Shown piece by piece: positions 8,544 to 17,359 of a DNA stretch of 64,000 bases (position 1 is its first letter; each line of letters begins with the position of its first letter). Source of the stretch: CAYUVF01 sp964448045 (GTDB taxonomy: Bacteria > Bacteroidota > Rhodothermia > Rhodothermales > Salinibacteraceae); NCBI GenBank assembly GCA_964448045.1, contig CAYUVF010000003.1:1-64000 (forward strand), given 5' to 3'. The notes below the pieces were generated by a model. It was not told the origin of the DNA, did not search any database, and worked only from the letters and a program-made list of their open reading frames with translations. The position numbers and the translations under genes are program-made.

Positions 8544-10220
8544 CTACTGGGCCTCCTGTGTGGCGGCTGTCTGTGTCGCGCCTTCGAGGACCGACAGGCC
8601 CTGCTCGAATGTGATGTCGACGGGAATGCCCGCCTCGCTCAGCCGATCCAGGTCCTGCTGGAGTTGATCGCTCATCTGGCCGTACTCTGAGACGAACGCG
8701 GCCGTGGCGTCGTAGTCGCCGTCGCCTTGGAGGCGAAGGATCGTTTCGGAAAGGCTATTCATTGCCTGCACCAGCTGCTCCGGATGAATCTGGTAGGTAC
8801 CCGTCGCGTCGTCGCGGGTGAAGGCGCCCTGCTCCTGAAAGTAGTTGAAGCGAATCAGGTTGGCGCGGCCGTGAGCGCTCGCCGAGCCGAAGCGAATCGA
8901 GCGAAAGATGCTGGCCATGAACGTCACGTAGTTGTCCATCAGCTCGACGTCGATCTCGCCCTCGTCCTGGAGCGTCTTGACCATGTAGAGTCCCAGCACA
9001 TCGGCCTTGCCTTCTTCCATGGTCGTGTAATGCTCCTGCAGCGCTTCGCGGACGGTCTGGCCGGAGCCGTCGATGGTATTCTTGATGCCCAGGCCGTGCG
9101 CGACTTCGTGAAACATGGTGTTGCTGAAAAAGGCGTCGAAGGTGATGTGCCTGCGCTGATCCTCGGCCATGAGCTCGTTGGAGATGGGGACGAGGATCTC
9201 TTCGAACTTGGCGCGCATGGCATTCTTGAGCTGCAGGCGGCGCGTGCCCTTTTCGAGCTGCACCTCCTCGTCGTTTGGCAGATTGATGGCGATGGTTTTG
9301 GCGCCGGCGTTGGCATCGCCCGAGACGTAGACGACATCGTATGCGCCAAGGTCGGCATCGCGGCCCGGAGATTCTTGCTTGTATTCGGGCGGAACGGGTA
9401 AGCCGTCCTGCAGCATCGGCAGCAGCTCGGCGTAGCGGGCAAGGCGGTCGCTCCACGCCTGATCCTTGATCAGCACAAACGTTTCCGCGGCGGCTTTGTA
9501 GCCAAAGAGCTGATCCTCGTACGTTTCAATCGGCCCGATGACGACGTCCAGCGTGTTGTTTTTCATCTCCATCCATGCCAGATCGCTCTCCTGATACTCG
9601 CCCGTCACGAGCGCATCGGCGCGGAGGGTGAGGTAGCGCTTCAGGCCCGGGTCCTCCGCCAACTCGGCTGCCTCGCGCAGCCGCTGGGCCGACTGCTCCA
9701 TCTCGGCAGCGAAATACTCGCGATACGGGATCGCCCTCAGGGCGCCCGATTCGTCGCGCCGGACCATCGTGTAGAGGCTCTCAAGCGCCGGATTGCCTTC
9801 CGCAGCCGCATTGAACTCCTCCTTCGTCATAGCGGCCGGGTAGAAGTTGGCACCGGCGGGCTTGGGCCCCACGCCCTCGATAAACGGCTGGTTGTCGTTC
9901 AGCCGGTCCCACGGACCGTAGTTGATCTCGGCGAAGCGCCGCAGCTGCGGATCGTCGATCGCGTTCAGCAGGGAGTCGCGATTACCGTAGGCCTGCTCCC
10001 AGAAGATGGCATCCATCGGCCGGGCCGCCTCAATCAGGAGCGATAGCATCTCCCGCTCGTGCGCCTCCAACGGGCCAAGGTCGGCCGTCAGCTCAAACGA
10101 GGTGTACTTGTTCATCAGCGGGGGCTCCGAGCCCTCAGTGTTGGAATCGGGAGATTCGCATCCGGTGAGTAGGCTAAGCGCGAACAGGCCAATCAGAAAC
10201 GAAGCGAGGACAGAACGCAT
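8544..10220 (-). CDS. M49-like (dipeptidyl-peptidase III-like) zinc peptidase lipoprotein
   Basis: 558 residues. The N-terminus has a lipoprotein signal with lipobox L-T-G-C, so it is predicted to be anchored to a membrane facing the periplasm or outside. The zinc site is H371-E-V-A-H375, followed about 30 residues later by an EEGKADVLG helix that supplies the third ligand (E402 or E403) and corresponds to the EEC/EEG helix of peptidase family M49. Classical DPP III has a six-residue HEXXGH motif; this bacterial branch has a normal HEXXH, so exact specificity is uncertain. It converges on the hybrid kinase gene, 27 bp away. Confidence 0.8.
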   Translation of the reverse strand: MRSVLASFLIGLFALSLLTGCESPDSNTEGSEPPLMNKYTSFELTADLGPLEAHEREMLSLLIEAARPMDAIFWEQAYGNRDSLLNAIDDPQLRRFAEINYGPWDRLNDNQPFIEGVGPKPAGANFYPAAMTKEEFNAAAEGNPALESLYTMVRRDESGALRAIPYREYFAAEMEQSAQRLREAAELAEDPGLKRYLTLRADALVTGEYQESDLAWMEMKNNTLDVVIGPIETYEDQLFGYKAAAETFVLIKDQAWSDRLARYAELLPMLQDGLPVPPEYKQESPGRDADLGAYDVVYVSGDANAGAKTIAINLPNDEEVQLEKGTRRLQLKNAMRAKFEEILVPISNELMAEDQRRHITFDAFFSNTMFHEVAHGLGIKNTIDGSGQTVREALQEHYTTMEEGKADVLGLYMVKTLQDEGEIDVELMDNYVTFMASIFRSIRFGSASAHGRANLIRFNYFQEQGAFTRDDATGTYQIHPEQLVQAMNSLSETILRLQGDGDYDATAAFVSEYGQMSDQLQQDLDRLSEAGIPVDITFEQGLSVLEGATQTAATQEAQ

Positions 10221-10409
10221 GGGTTGGCATCGATGTGAGGGGATCGGTGATGTTCAGTACGAACAGAATAGGGGATGCAACGCCCGGGTGCAACAGATCC
10301 GTAACGGCGGATGGCGTGGGGCCCGATGAAAGCATAGCCAGGATGTTACAACGGGACGGATTCGCAGCTCGAACTTTAGGGCGCGCCTGCTCGTTGGCGC
10401 CCTGTTCTT

Positions 10410-12029
10410 ATGGTCACCTCATCTCAACTGCGCTTCATGAGCTGGATTCATCAACTCGTTCACCGCGCCGACGCCTCGCTGAACACCCGCACCGAGCCGA
10501 TCCCCGTCACCTCCGAAAGTCCGCACGCGGTGGTGATTGGCGCGGGCCTGGGTGGATTGGCATCGGCCATTCGCCTTGGCGCGCGCGGCTTTCGTGTGAC
10601 GCTCGTCGATCGGCTCGATCAGCCGGGCGGACGGGCCCGCGTCTTCGAGCAGGACGGCTTCACGTTCGATGCGGGTCCCACCGTCGTCACTGCACCGTTC
10701 CTGTTCGATGAGCTCTGGCAGCTGGCCGGGCGCAACCGCGCCGACGACGTCGAACTCGTCCCCGTCGATCCCTTCTACCGCATCCGCTTCGACGACGGCT
10801 CGATTTTCGACTACACGGGTGACGCGGAGGCGATGGAGCGCGAGATTCGGAACTTTAACCCGGACGACGTGGCGGGCTATCGGCGCTTCCTTGAAAAGAG
10901 CGAGGAGATCTTCGAGATCGGCTTCGAAGAGTTGGGGCATGTGCCCTTCGGCAAGCTCACCGATATGCTGAAGATTATTCCCGCAATGATGAAGCTGGAG
11001 AGCCACCGCACCGTCTACGGGCTGGTCTCGAAGTACATCGACCATCCCAAGGTACGCAAGGTGTTGTCGTTCCACCCGCTGCTGGTGGGCGGCAACCCCT
11101 TCAGCACGACCTCCATCTACACGCTCATCGCCTTTCTGGAGCGCAAGTGGGGCGTGTGGTACGCGATGGGGGGCACGGGCGCGCTCGTAGACGGGTTGTC
11201 CGATCTGATTGACACCCTCGGTGGGACGCAGCGCTACGGCGCCGAGGTCGACGAAATCCTCGTGGATCACGGCCGCGCCGCCGGCGTGCGCCTGACCTCC
11301 GGGGAGACGATTGATGCAGATCTGGTGGTTTCCAACGCGGATGTGAGCTGGACGTACCGCCACCTCGTCCCCGAGACCGAGCGCACGACGTGGACGAACC
11401 GCCGCATCGAAAACATGAAATACTCGATGAGCCTGTTCGTCTGGTACTTCGGCACGGACCGGCAGTACGACGACGTGGAGCACCACACCATCCTCATGGG
11501 CCCGCGCTACAAAGGCCTACTCGACGATATCTTCGACCGCCAGCGCCTGGCCGACGACTTCAGCCTGTACCTGCATCGCCCGACGAAGACCGATCCGTCG
11601 ATGGCACCCGCGGGGCACGACGCGTTTTACGTGTTGAGCCCGGTCCCGCACCTCGACAGCGGCGTCAATTGGCGCCAGCAGGCTGAGCCGTACCGCCAGG
11701 CCGTGGAGGACTACCTCGCGGACACGGTGCTGCCCGACCTCGGCGATCACCTCGTCACCTCGCGGATGCTCACGCCGCAAGACTTCCGCGATGACTATCT
11801 CTCGCTCAAGGGGGCTGCGTTCAGCATTGAGCCGGTGCTCTCGCAGAGCGCCTACTTCCGCCCGCACAACAAGAGCGAGGACATCGAGCACCTCTACTTC
11901 GCGGGGGCAGGCACCCATCCGGGCGCGGGCATGCCCGGCGTGTTGTCCTCGGCGCGCGTGCTCGACACCGTGGTGCCCGATGCAGATACATTTCAGCCGT
12001 CGCGCGGGCTGCAGGGCGTCCCGGCGTAG
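10410..12029 (+). CDS. crtI: Phytoene desaturase / CrtI-family carotenoid oxidoreductase
   Basis: 539 residues from the ATG at 10410; a second ATG at 10437 would give 530 and is equally possible. The FAD-binding Rossmann motif VVIGAGLGGLASAIRL follows a ~40-residue leader, then QPGGRARVFE and FDAGPTVVTAP. The C-terminal CrtI signature is FAGAGTHPGAGMPGVLSSA. The family desaturates phytoene toward lycopene or related carotenes, consistent with pigmented Rhodothermia. No other carotenoid gene is in the window. Its stop codon abuts the convergent wtpC-like stop codon with no spacer. Confidence 0.92.
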   Translation: MVTSSQLRFMSWIHQLVHRADASLNTRTEPIPVTSESPHAVVIGAGLGGLASAIRLGARGFRVTLVDRLDQPGGRARVFEQDGFTFDAGPTVVTAPFLFDELWQLAGRNRADDVELVPVDPFYRIRFDDGSIFDYTGDAEAMEREIRNFNPDDVAGYRRFLEKSEEIFEIGFEELGHVPFGKLTDMLKIIPAMMKLESHRTVYGLVSKYIDHPKVRKVLSFHPLLVGGNPFSTTSIYTLIAFLERKWGVWYAMGGTGALVDGLSDLIDTLGGTQRYGAEVDEILVDHGRAAGVRLTSGETIDADLVVSNADVSWTYRHLVPETERTTWTNRRIENMKYSMSLFVWYFGTDRQYDDVEHHTILMGPRYKGLLDDIFDRQRLADDFSLYLHRPTKTDPSMAPAGHDAFYVLSPVPHLDSGVNWRQQAEPYRQAVEDYLADTVLPDLGDHLVTSRMLTPQDFRDDYLSLKGAAFSIEPVLSQSAYFRPHNKSEDIEHLYFAGAGTHPGAGMPGVLSSARVLDTVVPDADTFQPSRGLQGVPA

Positions 12030-13070
12030 CTACCCGTCGCGGCGGATAAGGTGTAGCGCATCCGACGCGAGGTGGACGCCGATTTTCGTGCGCCCGTCGA
12101 GGCCGAGCTCGCGATAGGTAGGCGGCAGCACTTTGGCATCGAGTAGCGCCGACTGTCCGTTGCGGTCCACGCGCAGCGTCAGCACGTGCACGCCGCCCTC
12201 AAACCCGCGCCGCTCGATGCGGGCATCGAACACATTGGTGGTCGGATGATCGGTGCCGTTCGCCAGCAGGTTTATTTGTTCGGGGCGGATGCAAAGCCAC
12301 ACGTCGGTGCCCGCGGAGATGTCGGAGCTGGGCGGATTCACGCGGAGGCCGTTCCAGTCCAGTTGGTTCTCCGACAAGCGCGCGGGAAAGATGTTGGTAT
12401 TGCCGGTGAACGAGGCAACAAACGGCGTTTCGGGACGCTGGAACAACTTGGTGGGGGGCGCAATCTGGTGGATGGTGCCCTCGTGCATCACGGCGATGCG
12501 GTCGGCCACGGCGGAGGCCTCCTCTTGGTCGTGGGTGACGTACAGGACGGGGATGTCGAGGTCGGTAAACAGGTCGCGCAACTGGTCGCGCAAGCGCCGC
12601 CGAATGGGCGCGTCGAGGCCCGTCGTAGGCTCATCGAGCAGCAGCACCTTCGGGTTGGCGGCCAGGGCGCGGGCGACTTCCACGCGCCGCCGCTCGCCGC
12701 CGGAGAGGGTGCGCGCGGGCTGATCGAGGAGGGCGGTGATTTCGAGCGTAGCGGCCAACTCCTCAACCCGAGCAGGGTGCGCGGCGGCATAGGCAATGTT
12801 CTGGCGAGCCGTCAAATGCGGAAATACCGCGCTCTCTTGGAAGACATAGGCCGTGCCGCGCCCTTCGAGCGGCTGAGTGTCGAGGCGGTTGGCATCGAGC
12901 GTGACGGTGCCTTCATCCGGCGTCTCCGTACCGGCGATGAGTGATAGCAGCGTCGATTTCCCGCAGCCGGAGGGGCCAAGGAGCGCAAACACTTCGCGTG
13001 CGACCGTAACATGGATCGGGCCGAGCGTGAAGGACGGGTAGCATTTGGTGAGGCCAGCGAGGTCAAGCAT
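12030..13070 (-). CDS. wtpC: ABC transporter ATPase, tungstate/molybdate type
   Basis: 346 residues from the ATG at 13070, which starts MLDLAGLTKCY; longer frames upstream are shadows of the permease. Walker A is GPSGCGKST, the signature is LSGGERRRVEVARAL, Walker B is VLLLDEPTTGLD and the H-loop is VTHDQEEA. A C-terminal regulatory region of about 110 residues resembles the TOBE/MOP end of ModC/WtpC ATPases. The start codon lies 2 nt after the permease stop (TGACCATG), so translation is coupled. It powers uptake of the oxyanion bound by the WtpA-like protein. Substrate choice between tungstate and molybdate cannot be decided from sequence. Confidence 0.85.
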   Translation of the reverse strand: MLDLAGLTKCYPSFTLGPIHVTVAREVFALLGPSGCGKSTLLSLIAGTETPDEGTVTLDANRLDTQPLEGRGTAYVFQESAVFPHLTARQNIAYAAAHPARVEELAATLEITALLDQPARTLSGGERRRVEVARALAANPKVLLLDEPTTGLDAPIRRRLRDQLRDLFTDLDIPVLYVTHDQEEASAVADRIAVMHEGTIHQIAPPTKLFQRPETPFVASFTGNTNIFPARLSENQLDWNGLRVNPPSSDISAGTDVWLCIRPEQINLLANGTDHPTTNVFDARIERRGFEGGVHVLTLRVDRNGQSALLDAKVLPPTYRELGLDGRTKIGVHLASDALHLIRRDG

Positions 13071-13072
13071 GG

Positions 13073-13888
13073 TCACTTCCAGGGACTGGCACCGAGTGCG
13101 TTCAGGAGGATAAGCGCGACAATGGACAGCGCCGCCAGAAGCGCAGCGATAGGAAAGGCGCGATCGAGCCCCAGGGAGGTGAAGGCCACCCAGATCTCGA
13201 CGGGCATGGTACGGGGGTAGTAGGCCATCATAATAGTGGCGCCAAACTCGCCCATCGAACGGGCAAACGCCAGCATGAGGCCTGCCACGATGCCCGGCCA
13301 GGCAAGCGGCAACGTCACGCGCCGGAAGGTGGCCCACCGGCTACGGCCCAAGAGGCGCGAGGCATGCTCGTACGTGCGCGGCACGCTCTCGAAGGCCGCC
13401 TTCGCCGTGATGACGACGAACGGTGACGCCACGAACGTTTGGGCCAGCACGATGGCGGCAAACGAGCGCGTCAGCGGAACGCCAGATGCTGCTGCCACGC
13501 TGCCGATCCACGTGTTTGGGCCGAAGACGCTGAGTAGTAGCATGCCGCTCACGATGGGCGGGAAGACGAGAGGCAGCACGACCAGAGCCGTGACCGCCCG
13601 CATCCACCGGGTCTTGGAGCGGGCGAGGGTATGCGCGAGCGGAATACCCAGCAGGGCCGAGACGAGCGTCGTGACCCCCGACGAAAGCAGCGATACCGTG
13701 GCCGCGCTCTGCACCGGTCCGTCGCCGAGGCGCTCCCACATGGCTGCAGGCGACTGCGTGACCAGCAGCGCCAGCAGCGGGAGCAGGTAATACAGCAATA
13801 GCAGCGCGCCCAGCCCCATCAGCAGCCGGAAGCCATCACGCGGACCGGAATGCACGCGCGGCAGAAACGCGGTCGGGTACGGAGCCAT
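13073..13888 (-). CDS. wtpB: ABC transporter permease, tungstate/molybdate type
   Basis: About 271 residues from the ATG at 13888. This start overlaps the end of the binding-protein gene by 53 bp; the alternative ATG at 13819 avoids overlap but would start inside the first helix. There are six predicted membrane helices. The cytoplasmic coupling loop is EHASRLLGRSRWATFRRVTLP, followed by GIVAGLMLAFARSMGEFGATIM; the GEFGA pattern is typical of ModB/WtpB/TupB and CysU permeases. It is the middle gene of a three-gene importer. Confidence 0.85.
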   Translation of the reverse strand: MAPYPTAFLPRVHSGPRDGFRLLMGLGALLLLYYLLPLLALLVTQSPAAMWERLGDGPVQSAATVSLLSSGVTTLVSALLGIPLAHTLARSKTRWMRAVTALVVLPLVFPPIVSGMLLLSVFGPNTWIGSVAAASGVPLTRSFAAIVLAQTFVASPFVVITAKAAFESVPRTYEHASRLLGRSRWATFRRVTLPLAWPGIVAGLMLAFARSMGEFGATIMMAYYPRTMPVEIWVAFTSLGLDRAFPIAALLAALSIVALILLNALGASPWK

Positions 13889-14744
13889 GGAAGCGCGGAT
13901 AGCCGTCAGGAACGGTGAAGCCAAACTCGGGCAGGTAGGCGCCGGTGCACAGCGCGGCAAACGCGCGAACGGCGTCGTCGCTCAGGTGGCGAATCGTAGC
14001 GCCATAGCGGATCAGCCCGCCCGTCACGGTTTGGCCACTGGGTAGCGTGTAGGCGGTCGTCGCATACCAATCATCTACATACGCCGGATCGCTCAGATTG
14101 ATTTGCGGCGGCAGCTCGATGGTAGCATAGTCGCGCTCGATCGCCATGTTGCGATACGCGATGGCGGTGTCGATGGCGCCGACCTCGAACTGACTGATGA
14201 GGGACGTTTCCGGATAGATCTGGTCGGGGCGGAGCACTTGATCGGCCAGGTCGGGCACGTCGTAGTAGCGGCTCGCCAAATCGAGCATAAACAGCGCACG
14301 GTAGCCCAGTGGATCCAGGTCGGGATCGGTGCGGCCGAGGCGGACGTCGTCGGTGAGGAGGGGGCGGTACCAGGTGCGGGCCCCGGCGGCCTTTAGCTGC
14401 TGGCCCCCGGCGCTTTCGGGATTGTAGGCCAGCACCAGAGTGTTTGTGACAAACTCGGCATACCAGTCCGGGTAGAGCGGCCCGTCGAACAGCGCGACAT
14501 CGGCCAGGGCCACGAGGTCGGGGTCACGCTGACCCTCGGCGATGAGCCGCGCCACCGCCGCTGAACCGTGCGCCTCGATTTCGAGGGTGACGTCCGGAAG
14601 GGTGGGCTTGAGGCCGTTTTCGAACGCGTTACTCAGGCTGCCCGCGGCCATTATCGAGACCGTGGGCGAGTGCGAATCGGCACAACCCATCAGTCCCAGT
14701 GCACAGGCACCGGCGGCAGCCAAAAAGCGGCGACGAGTCCACAT
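13836..14744 (-). CDS. wtpA: Tungstate/molybdate-binding lipoprotein, WtpA-like
   Basis: 302 residues from the ATG at 14744 (a GTG at 14768 is less likely). The N-terminus combines a twin-arginine motif (W-T-R-R-R-F-L) with a lipobox L-M-G-C, so it may be a Tat-exported lipoprotein. The mature part has AAGSLSNAFE, EAHGSAAVARLI, DWYAEFVTNTLVLAYNPES and the GRTDPDLDPLGYRAL segment characteristic of the WtpA branch of oxyanion-binding proteins rather than ModA. It is first in the minus-strand operon wtpABC. The oxyanion (tungstate or molybdate) is assigned by family. Confidence 0.85.
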   Translation of the reverse strand: MWTRRRFLAAAGACALGLMGCADSHSPTVSIMAAGSLSNAFENGLKPTLPDVTLEIEAHGSAAVARLIAEGQRDPDLVALADVALFDGPLYPDWYAEFVTNTLVLAYNPESAGGQQLKAAGARTWYRPLLTDDVRLGRTDPDLDPLGYRALFMLDLASRYYDVPDLADQVLRPDQIYPETSLISQFEVGAIDTAIAYRNMAIERDYATIELPPQINLSDPAYVDDWYATTAYTLPSGQTVTGGLIRYGATIRHLSDDAVRAFAALCTGAYLPEFGFTVPDGYPRFHGSVPDRVSAARAFRSA

Positions 14745-14905
14745 TACAACGACAAGGGGATCAATCACGGGGGTACGAAGGCGGGATCACACCGTGGGGG
14801 ATTGAGCATACGAAGGGGGGCTGGCAGACGCAAGGCGGAGGCCCATTGAGCATCCAGCGTTAAGCGCATACATTAAAAGTCCTCTTGCATCAAGATCCAG
14901 CCAAT

Positions 14906-15277
14906 ATGACGCAGCGAACAAAAGGGCAAGTCGAAGCCGCGATTACGGAAGCCATCACGCAGTTTGAGCGCGACTACCTGGGGCGCGGTCCAAAGGAGGC
15001 GCGTACGTTTATCATTGAAGACCTCGTCGTCGTGCGGCTGCAGGGCATTCTGAGCCCTGCCGAGAAGCAGCTCAGCCATGAAAACGGTGGGGTCGAGCTC
15101 ATCAAACAGATGCGCTCGCGGCTCATCGAAAGCTCCAGCGGCGACCTCTGCCGGCTCGTTTATGAAGAGGCTGGCATCGAAATTGTCAGCATGCACACCG
15201 ACATCAGCGCGCGGACGGGCGAGCGGGTTTTTATTTTCAGCATGGCCGACGATCTGCAGACCCAAATCGAGTCATGA
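14906..15277 (+). CDS. DUF2294 domain protein
   Basis: 123 residues from the ATG at 14906; an in-frame TTG at 14885 is less likely. It covers the whole DUF2294 domain: TKGQVEAAITEAI, ERDYLGRGPKEARTFIIEDLVVVRL, the LSPAEKQLS region and a C-terminal HTDISARTGERVFIFS strand. It is a small soluble protein without signal or membrane helix. The biochemical function of DUF2294 is unknown to me. It is divergent from wtpA (161-bp intergenic region) and upstream of the icd and dabBA genes on the same strand, so a link to the bicarbonate module is possible but unproven. Confidence 0.85.
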   Translation: MTQRTKGQVEAAITEAITQFERDYLGRGPKEARTFIIEDLVVVRLQGILSPAEKQLSHENGGVELIKQMRSRLIESSSGDLCRLVYEEAGIEIVSMHTDISARTGERVFIFSMADDLQTQIES

Positions 15278-15290
15278 GGGACGCCTCGGT

Positions 15291-15320
15291 ATCGTGAAGT
15301 TTTTGATCGTGAAGTTTTTG
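15291..15320. repeat. 15-bp perfect tandem duplication after the DUF2294 gene
   Basis: The unit ATCGTGAAGTTTTTG occurs twice without spacing, 14 bp after the DUF2294 stop codon. It is one of several short tandem duplications in this window that lie at or just after stop codons. Confidence 0.9.
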
Positions 15321-15338
15321 TAAGCGACCGGCTGGGGC

Positions 15339-15367
15339 TTGCGCAGTCCAATTTGGCCCTATATATT
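15339..15367 (+). promoter_or_regulatory. Sigma-70-like promoter for the RNA upstream of icd
   Basis: TTGCGC (15339-15344), a 17-nt spacer and TATATT (15362-15367). A start near 15374 would place the terminator at 15480-15525 about 150 nt downstream. Confidence 0.6.
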
Positions 15368-15373
15368 CTGCAC

Positions 15374-15525
15374 CGGTGTGGAAACGGAGCGCCGCCCGGC
15401 GAGCCGGCTCTGCATCCCACATACTGATAAGGCACACAAGCCGCGCACACGCTCGTTCAGAGCGGGTGCAACGATTGTTGGCCGACTTTCAGCGCCGTGG
15501 AGGGCGTTGCGGGTCGGCCTTTTTT
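15374..15525 (+). ncRNA. Candidate structured ~150-nt RNA or icd leader
   Basis: Bounded by the promoter at 15339-15367 and the terminator ending at 15525. Three potential helices are visible. Helix 1 pairs TGTGG near 15376 with CCACA near 15417 and encloses GAGC/GCTC. Helix 2 is GCAC-AC-GCTC with GAGC-GG-GTGC (about 15446-15470). Helix 3 is the terminator hairpin. There is no convincing ORF inside. The icd start is only 32 nt beyond the T-run, so it may be either a free small RNA or an attenuating leader. I could not match it to 6S, SRP, RNase P, tmRNA or a known riboswitch. Confidence 0.45.
15480..15525 (+). terminator. Intrinsic terminator upstream of icd
   Basis: Stem GGCCGAC (15480-15486) with GTCGGCC (15513-15519), an inner helix from AGCGCC and GGGCGTT, then six T at 15520-15525. 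It lies 32 nt upstream of the icd start codon. Confidence 0.8.
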
Positions 15526-15556
15526 CGTTTATGCGCCCACGGATCTCATTGTTATC

Positions 15557-17065
15557 ATGCAGGATTTCTCTACGATTACGTCCGATGTGCAGTCCGATCC
15601 AGCTGTTGAGACGGCTTCTCTCGATCCGACGCCGATTACGGTTGCTTATGGTGATGGCATCGGCCCCGAGATCACGGAAGCCGTGCTACGCGTGTTGGAT
15701 GCCGCCGATGCGCCGCTCCGCTACGACGTGATCGATATCGGAAAATCCGCCTACGAGCGCGGCGTCACCTCCGGCATTCCGGACGACGCGTGGGACGCCA
15801 TCCGCCAGAACCGGGTGCTGCTGAAGGGGCCCATCACGACGCCGCAGGGCGGGGGCTACAAAAGCCTGAACGTGACGCTGCGCAAGGCGCTCAGCCTCTT
15901 CGCCAACGTGCGGCAGGCCAAGGCGTACACGCCGTTCGTCGACTCGCACCATACGGGGATGAACGTCGTCGTCATCCGCGAGAACGAGGAAGATCTGTAC
16001 GCGGGCATCGAGCACCAGCAGACGCCTGAGGTCGCCCAGATCCTGAAGCTCATCACGCGCCCCGGCTCCGAGCGTATCGTCCGCTACGCCTTCGAGTACG
16101 CCCGCGCCTACGGCCGCCAGACGGTGACGTGCATGACGAAGGACAACATCATGAAGCACACCGACGGCCTCTTCCACCGCGTATTCGATGAGGTCGCCGA
16201 AGAGTACCCCGACATCGAGGCCGACCACCTGATCATCGACATCGGGGCGGCGCGGGTGGCGGCCCAGCCCGAGCAGTTCGACGTGATTGTGACGCTCAAC
16301 CTCTACGGCGATATCCTCTCCGACATCACCGCCCAGATCGCGGGCTCGGTGGGGCTCGCCGGATCGGCGAACATCGGGACGGACGTGGCCATGTTCGAGG
16401 CCGTGCACGGCTCGGCGCCCGACATCGCCGGCCGCGGTATCGCGAACCCGTCGGGCTTGCTCGTCGCCGCCACGCAGATGCTCGTGCACCTCGGCGTGGC
16501 CGACGTCGCCCAGACCATCAAGAACGCGTGGCTGAAGACGCTGGAGGACGGCATCCACACGGCCGACATCTACCGCGAAGGGCTCAGCGAGCACGAGGTC
16601 GGCACGGAGGCCTTCACCGACGCCGTCATCGAGCGGCTGGGCGCCGAGCCGTCGACGCTCACGCCCGTGCGCTACCAGTCGGGCGGCATCCACGTCGAGC
16701 CCTCGCCCACGCCCGAGCAAACAAAGGTGCTGCGCGGGGTGGATGTGTTCATCGACTGGGACGGCGCCGGCCGCGATCCGGACGTGATTGGCCAGGGGCT
16801 CGAAGAAGCGGCGAAGCGCGCGAACTGGGACCTCAAGATGATTACGAACCGCGGCGTGAAGGTGTACCCCGATGGCCTGCCGGAGACCTTCTGGACGGAT
16901 CACTGGCGCTGCCGCTTTCTCCCGCAGGACGCCGACGCCATCCCCTTCGACCGCGTGCTCGACCTGCTCGGCGCGCTGCACGCAACGGGATGGGACGTGA
17001 TCAAGACGGAGCACCTGTACACGTTCGATGGCCGACGCGCCTACTCGCTGGGGCAGGGTGAGTGA
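15557..17065 (+). CDS. icd: NADP-type isocitrate dehydrogenase, long (Thermus-like) form
   Basis: 502 residues from the ATG at 15557. It oxidatively decarboxylates isocitrate to 2-oxoglutarate in the TCA cycle. Motifs: AYGDGIGPEITEAVL at the N-terminus, LLKGPITTPQGGGYKSLNVTLRK (phosphate/isocitrate loop), NVVVIRENEEDLYAGIEH, the catalytic Tyr/Lys region and a C-terminal dinucleotide site with FEAVHGSAPDIAGRG. A ~140-residue C-terminal extension after residue 350 matches the Thermus/Rickettsia-like branch rather than the 416-residue E. coli enzyme. Transcription may be controlled by the terminator 32 nt upstream. It releases CO2 and sits beside the inorganic-carbon genes. Confidence 0.93.
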   Translation: MQDFSTITSDVQSDPAVETASLDPTPITVAYGDGIGPEITEAVLRVLDAADAPLRYDVIDIGKSAYERGVTSGIPDDAWDAIRQNRVLLKGPITTPQGGGYKSLNVTLRKALSLFANVRQAKAYTPFVDSHHTGMNVVVIRENEEDLYAGIEHQQTPEVAQILKLITRPGSERIVRYAFEYARAYGRQTVTCMTKDNIMKHTDGLFHRVFDEVAEEYPDIEADHLIIDIGAARVAAQPEQFDVIVTLNLYGDILSDITAQIAGSVGLAGSANIGTDVAMFEAVHGSAPDIAGRGIANPSGLLVAATQMLVHLGVADVAQTIKNAWLKTLEDGIHTADIYREGLSEHEVGTEAFTDAVIERLGAEPSTLTPVRYQSGGIHVEPSPTPEQTKVLRGVDVFIDWDGAGRDPDVIGQGLEEAAKRANWDLKMITNRGVKVYPDGLPETFWTDHWRCRFLPQDADAIPFDRVLDLLGALHATGWDVIKTEHLYTFDGRRAYSLGQGE

Positions 17066-17094
17066 TTGACGCACACCTCACACACTGCAGCAGC

Positions 17095-17334
17095 ATGGAA
17101 GACAACGAATACTTTCGAGGTCGCACGGCGGTGCTCGGCACGAAGCACGGGAAGGAGCAGGTCATTGCGCCGCTGCTGGATGAGCACCTCGGCGTTCGCG
17201 TGGTGGTGCCCGACGGCTTCGACACGGACCGCTTCGGCACGTTCACGCGCGACGTGGACCGCGCCGGCGACGAGCGCCATCCGCACGGCGAGGACACCGC
17301 TGATCCCGGGCAGTGCCCCCTCTACAATCCGTGA
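17095..17334 (+). pseudogene. Truncated DUF6671 protein (N-terminal fragment)
   Basis: 79 residues. The first ~57 residues match the start of DUF6671 proteins (YFRGRTAVLGTKHGKEQVIAPLL, then GFDTDRFGTFTRDVDRAG). Family members continue for some 200 residues more. Here the sequence turns into unrelated low-complexity residues (HPHGEDTADPG) and stops 26 nt before dabB. I could not find the missing part in another frame, so this looks like a deletion relic. It might still be translated as a short peptide upstream of dabB. Confidence 0.6.
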
Positions 17335-17359
17335 TTTTCTCAATGGACTCCCTCAACGC

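Noticed and set aside
15374..15525. Identification of the icd-upstream RNA as 6S, SRP RNA or a known riboswitch
   Set aside because: It has separate hairpins instead of one long bubble hairpin, lacks the SRP GGAA-loop core, and shows no conserved riboswitch motif that I recognise.
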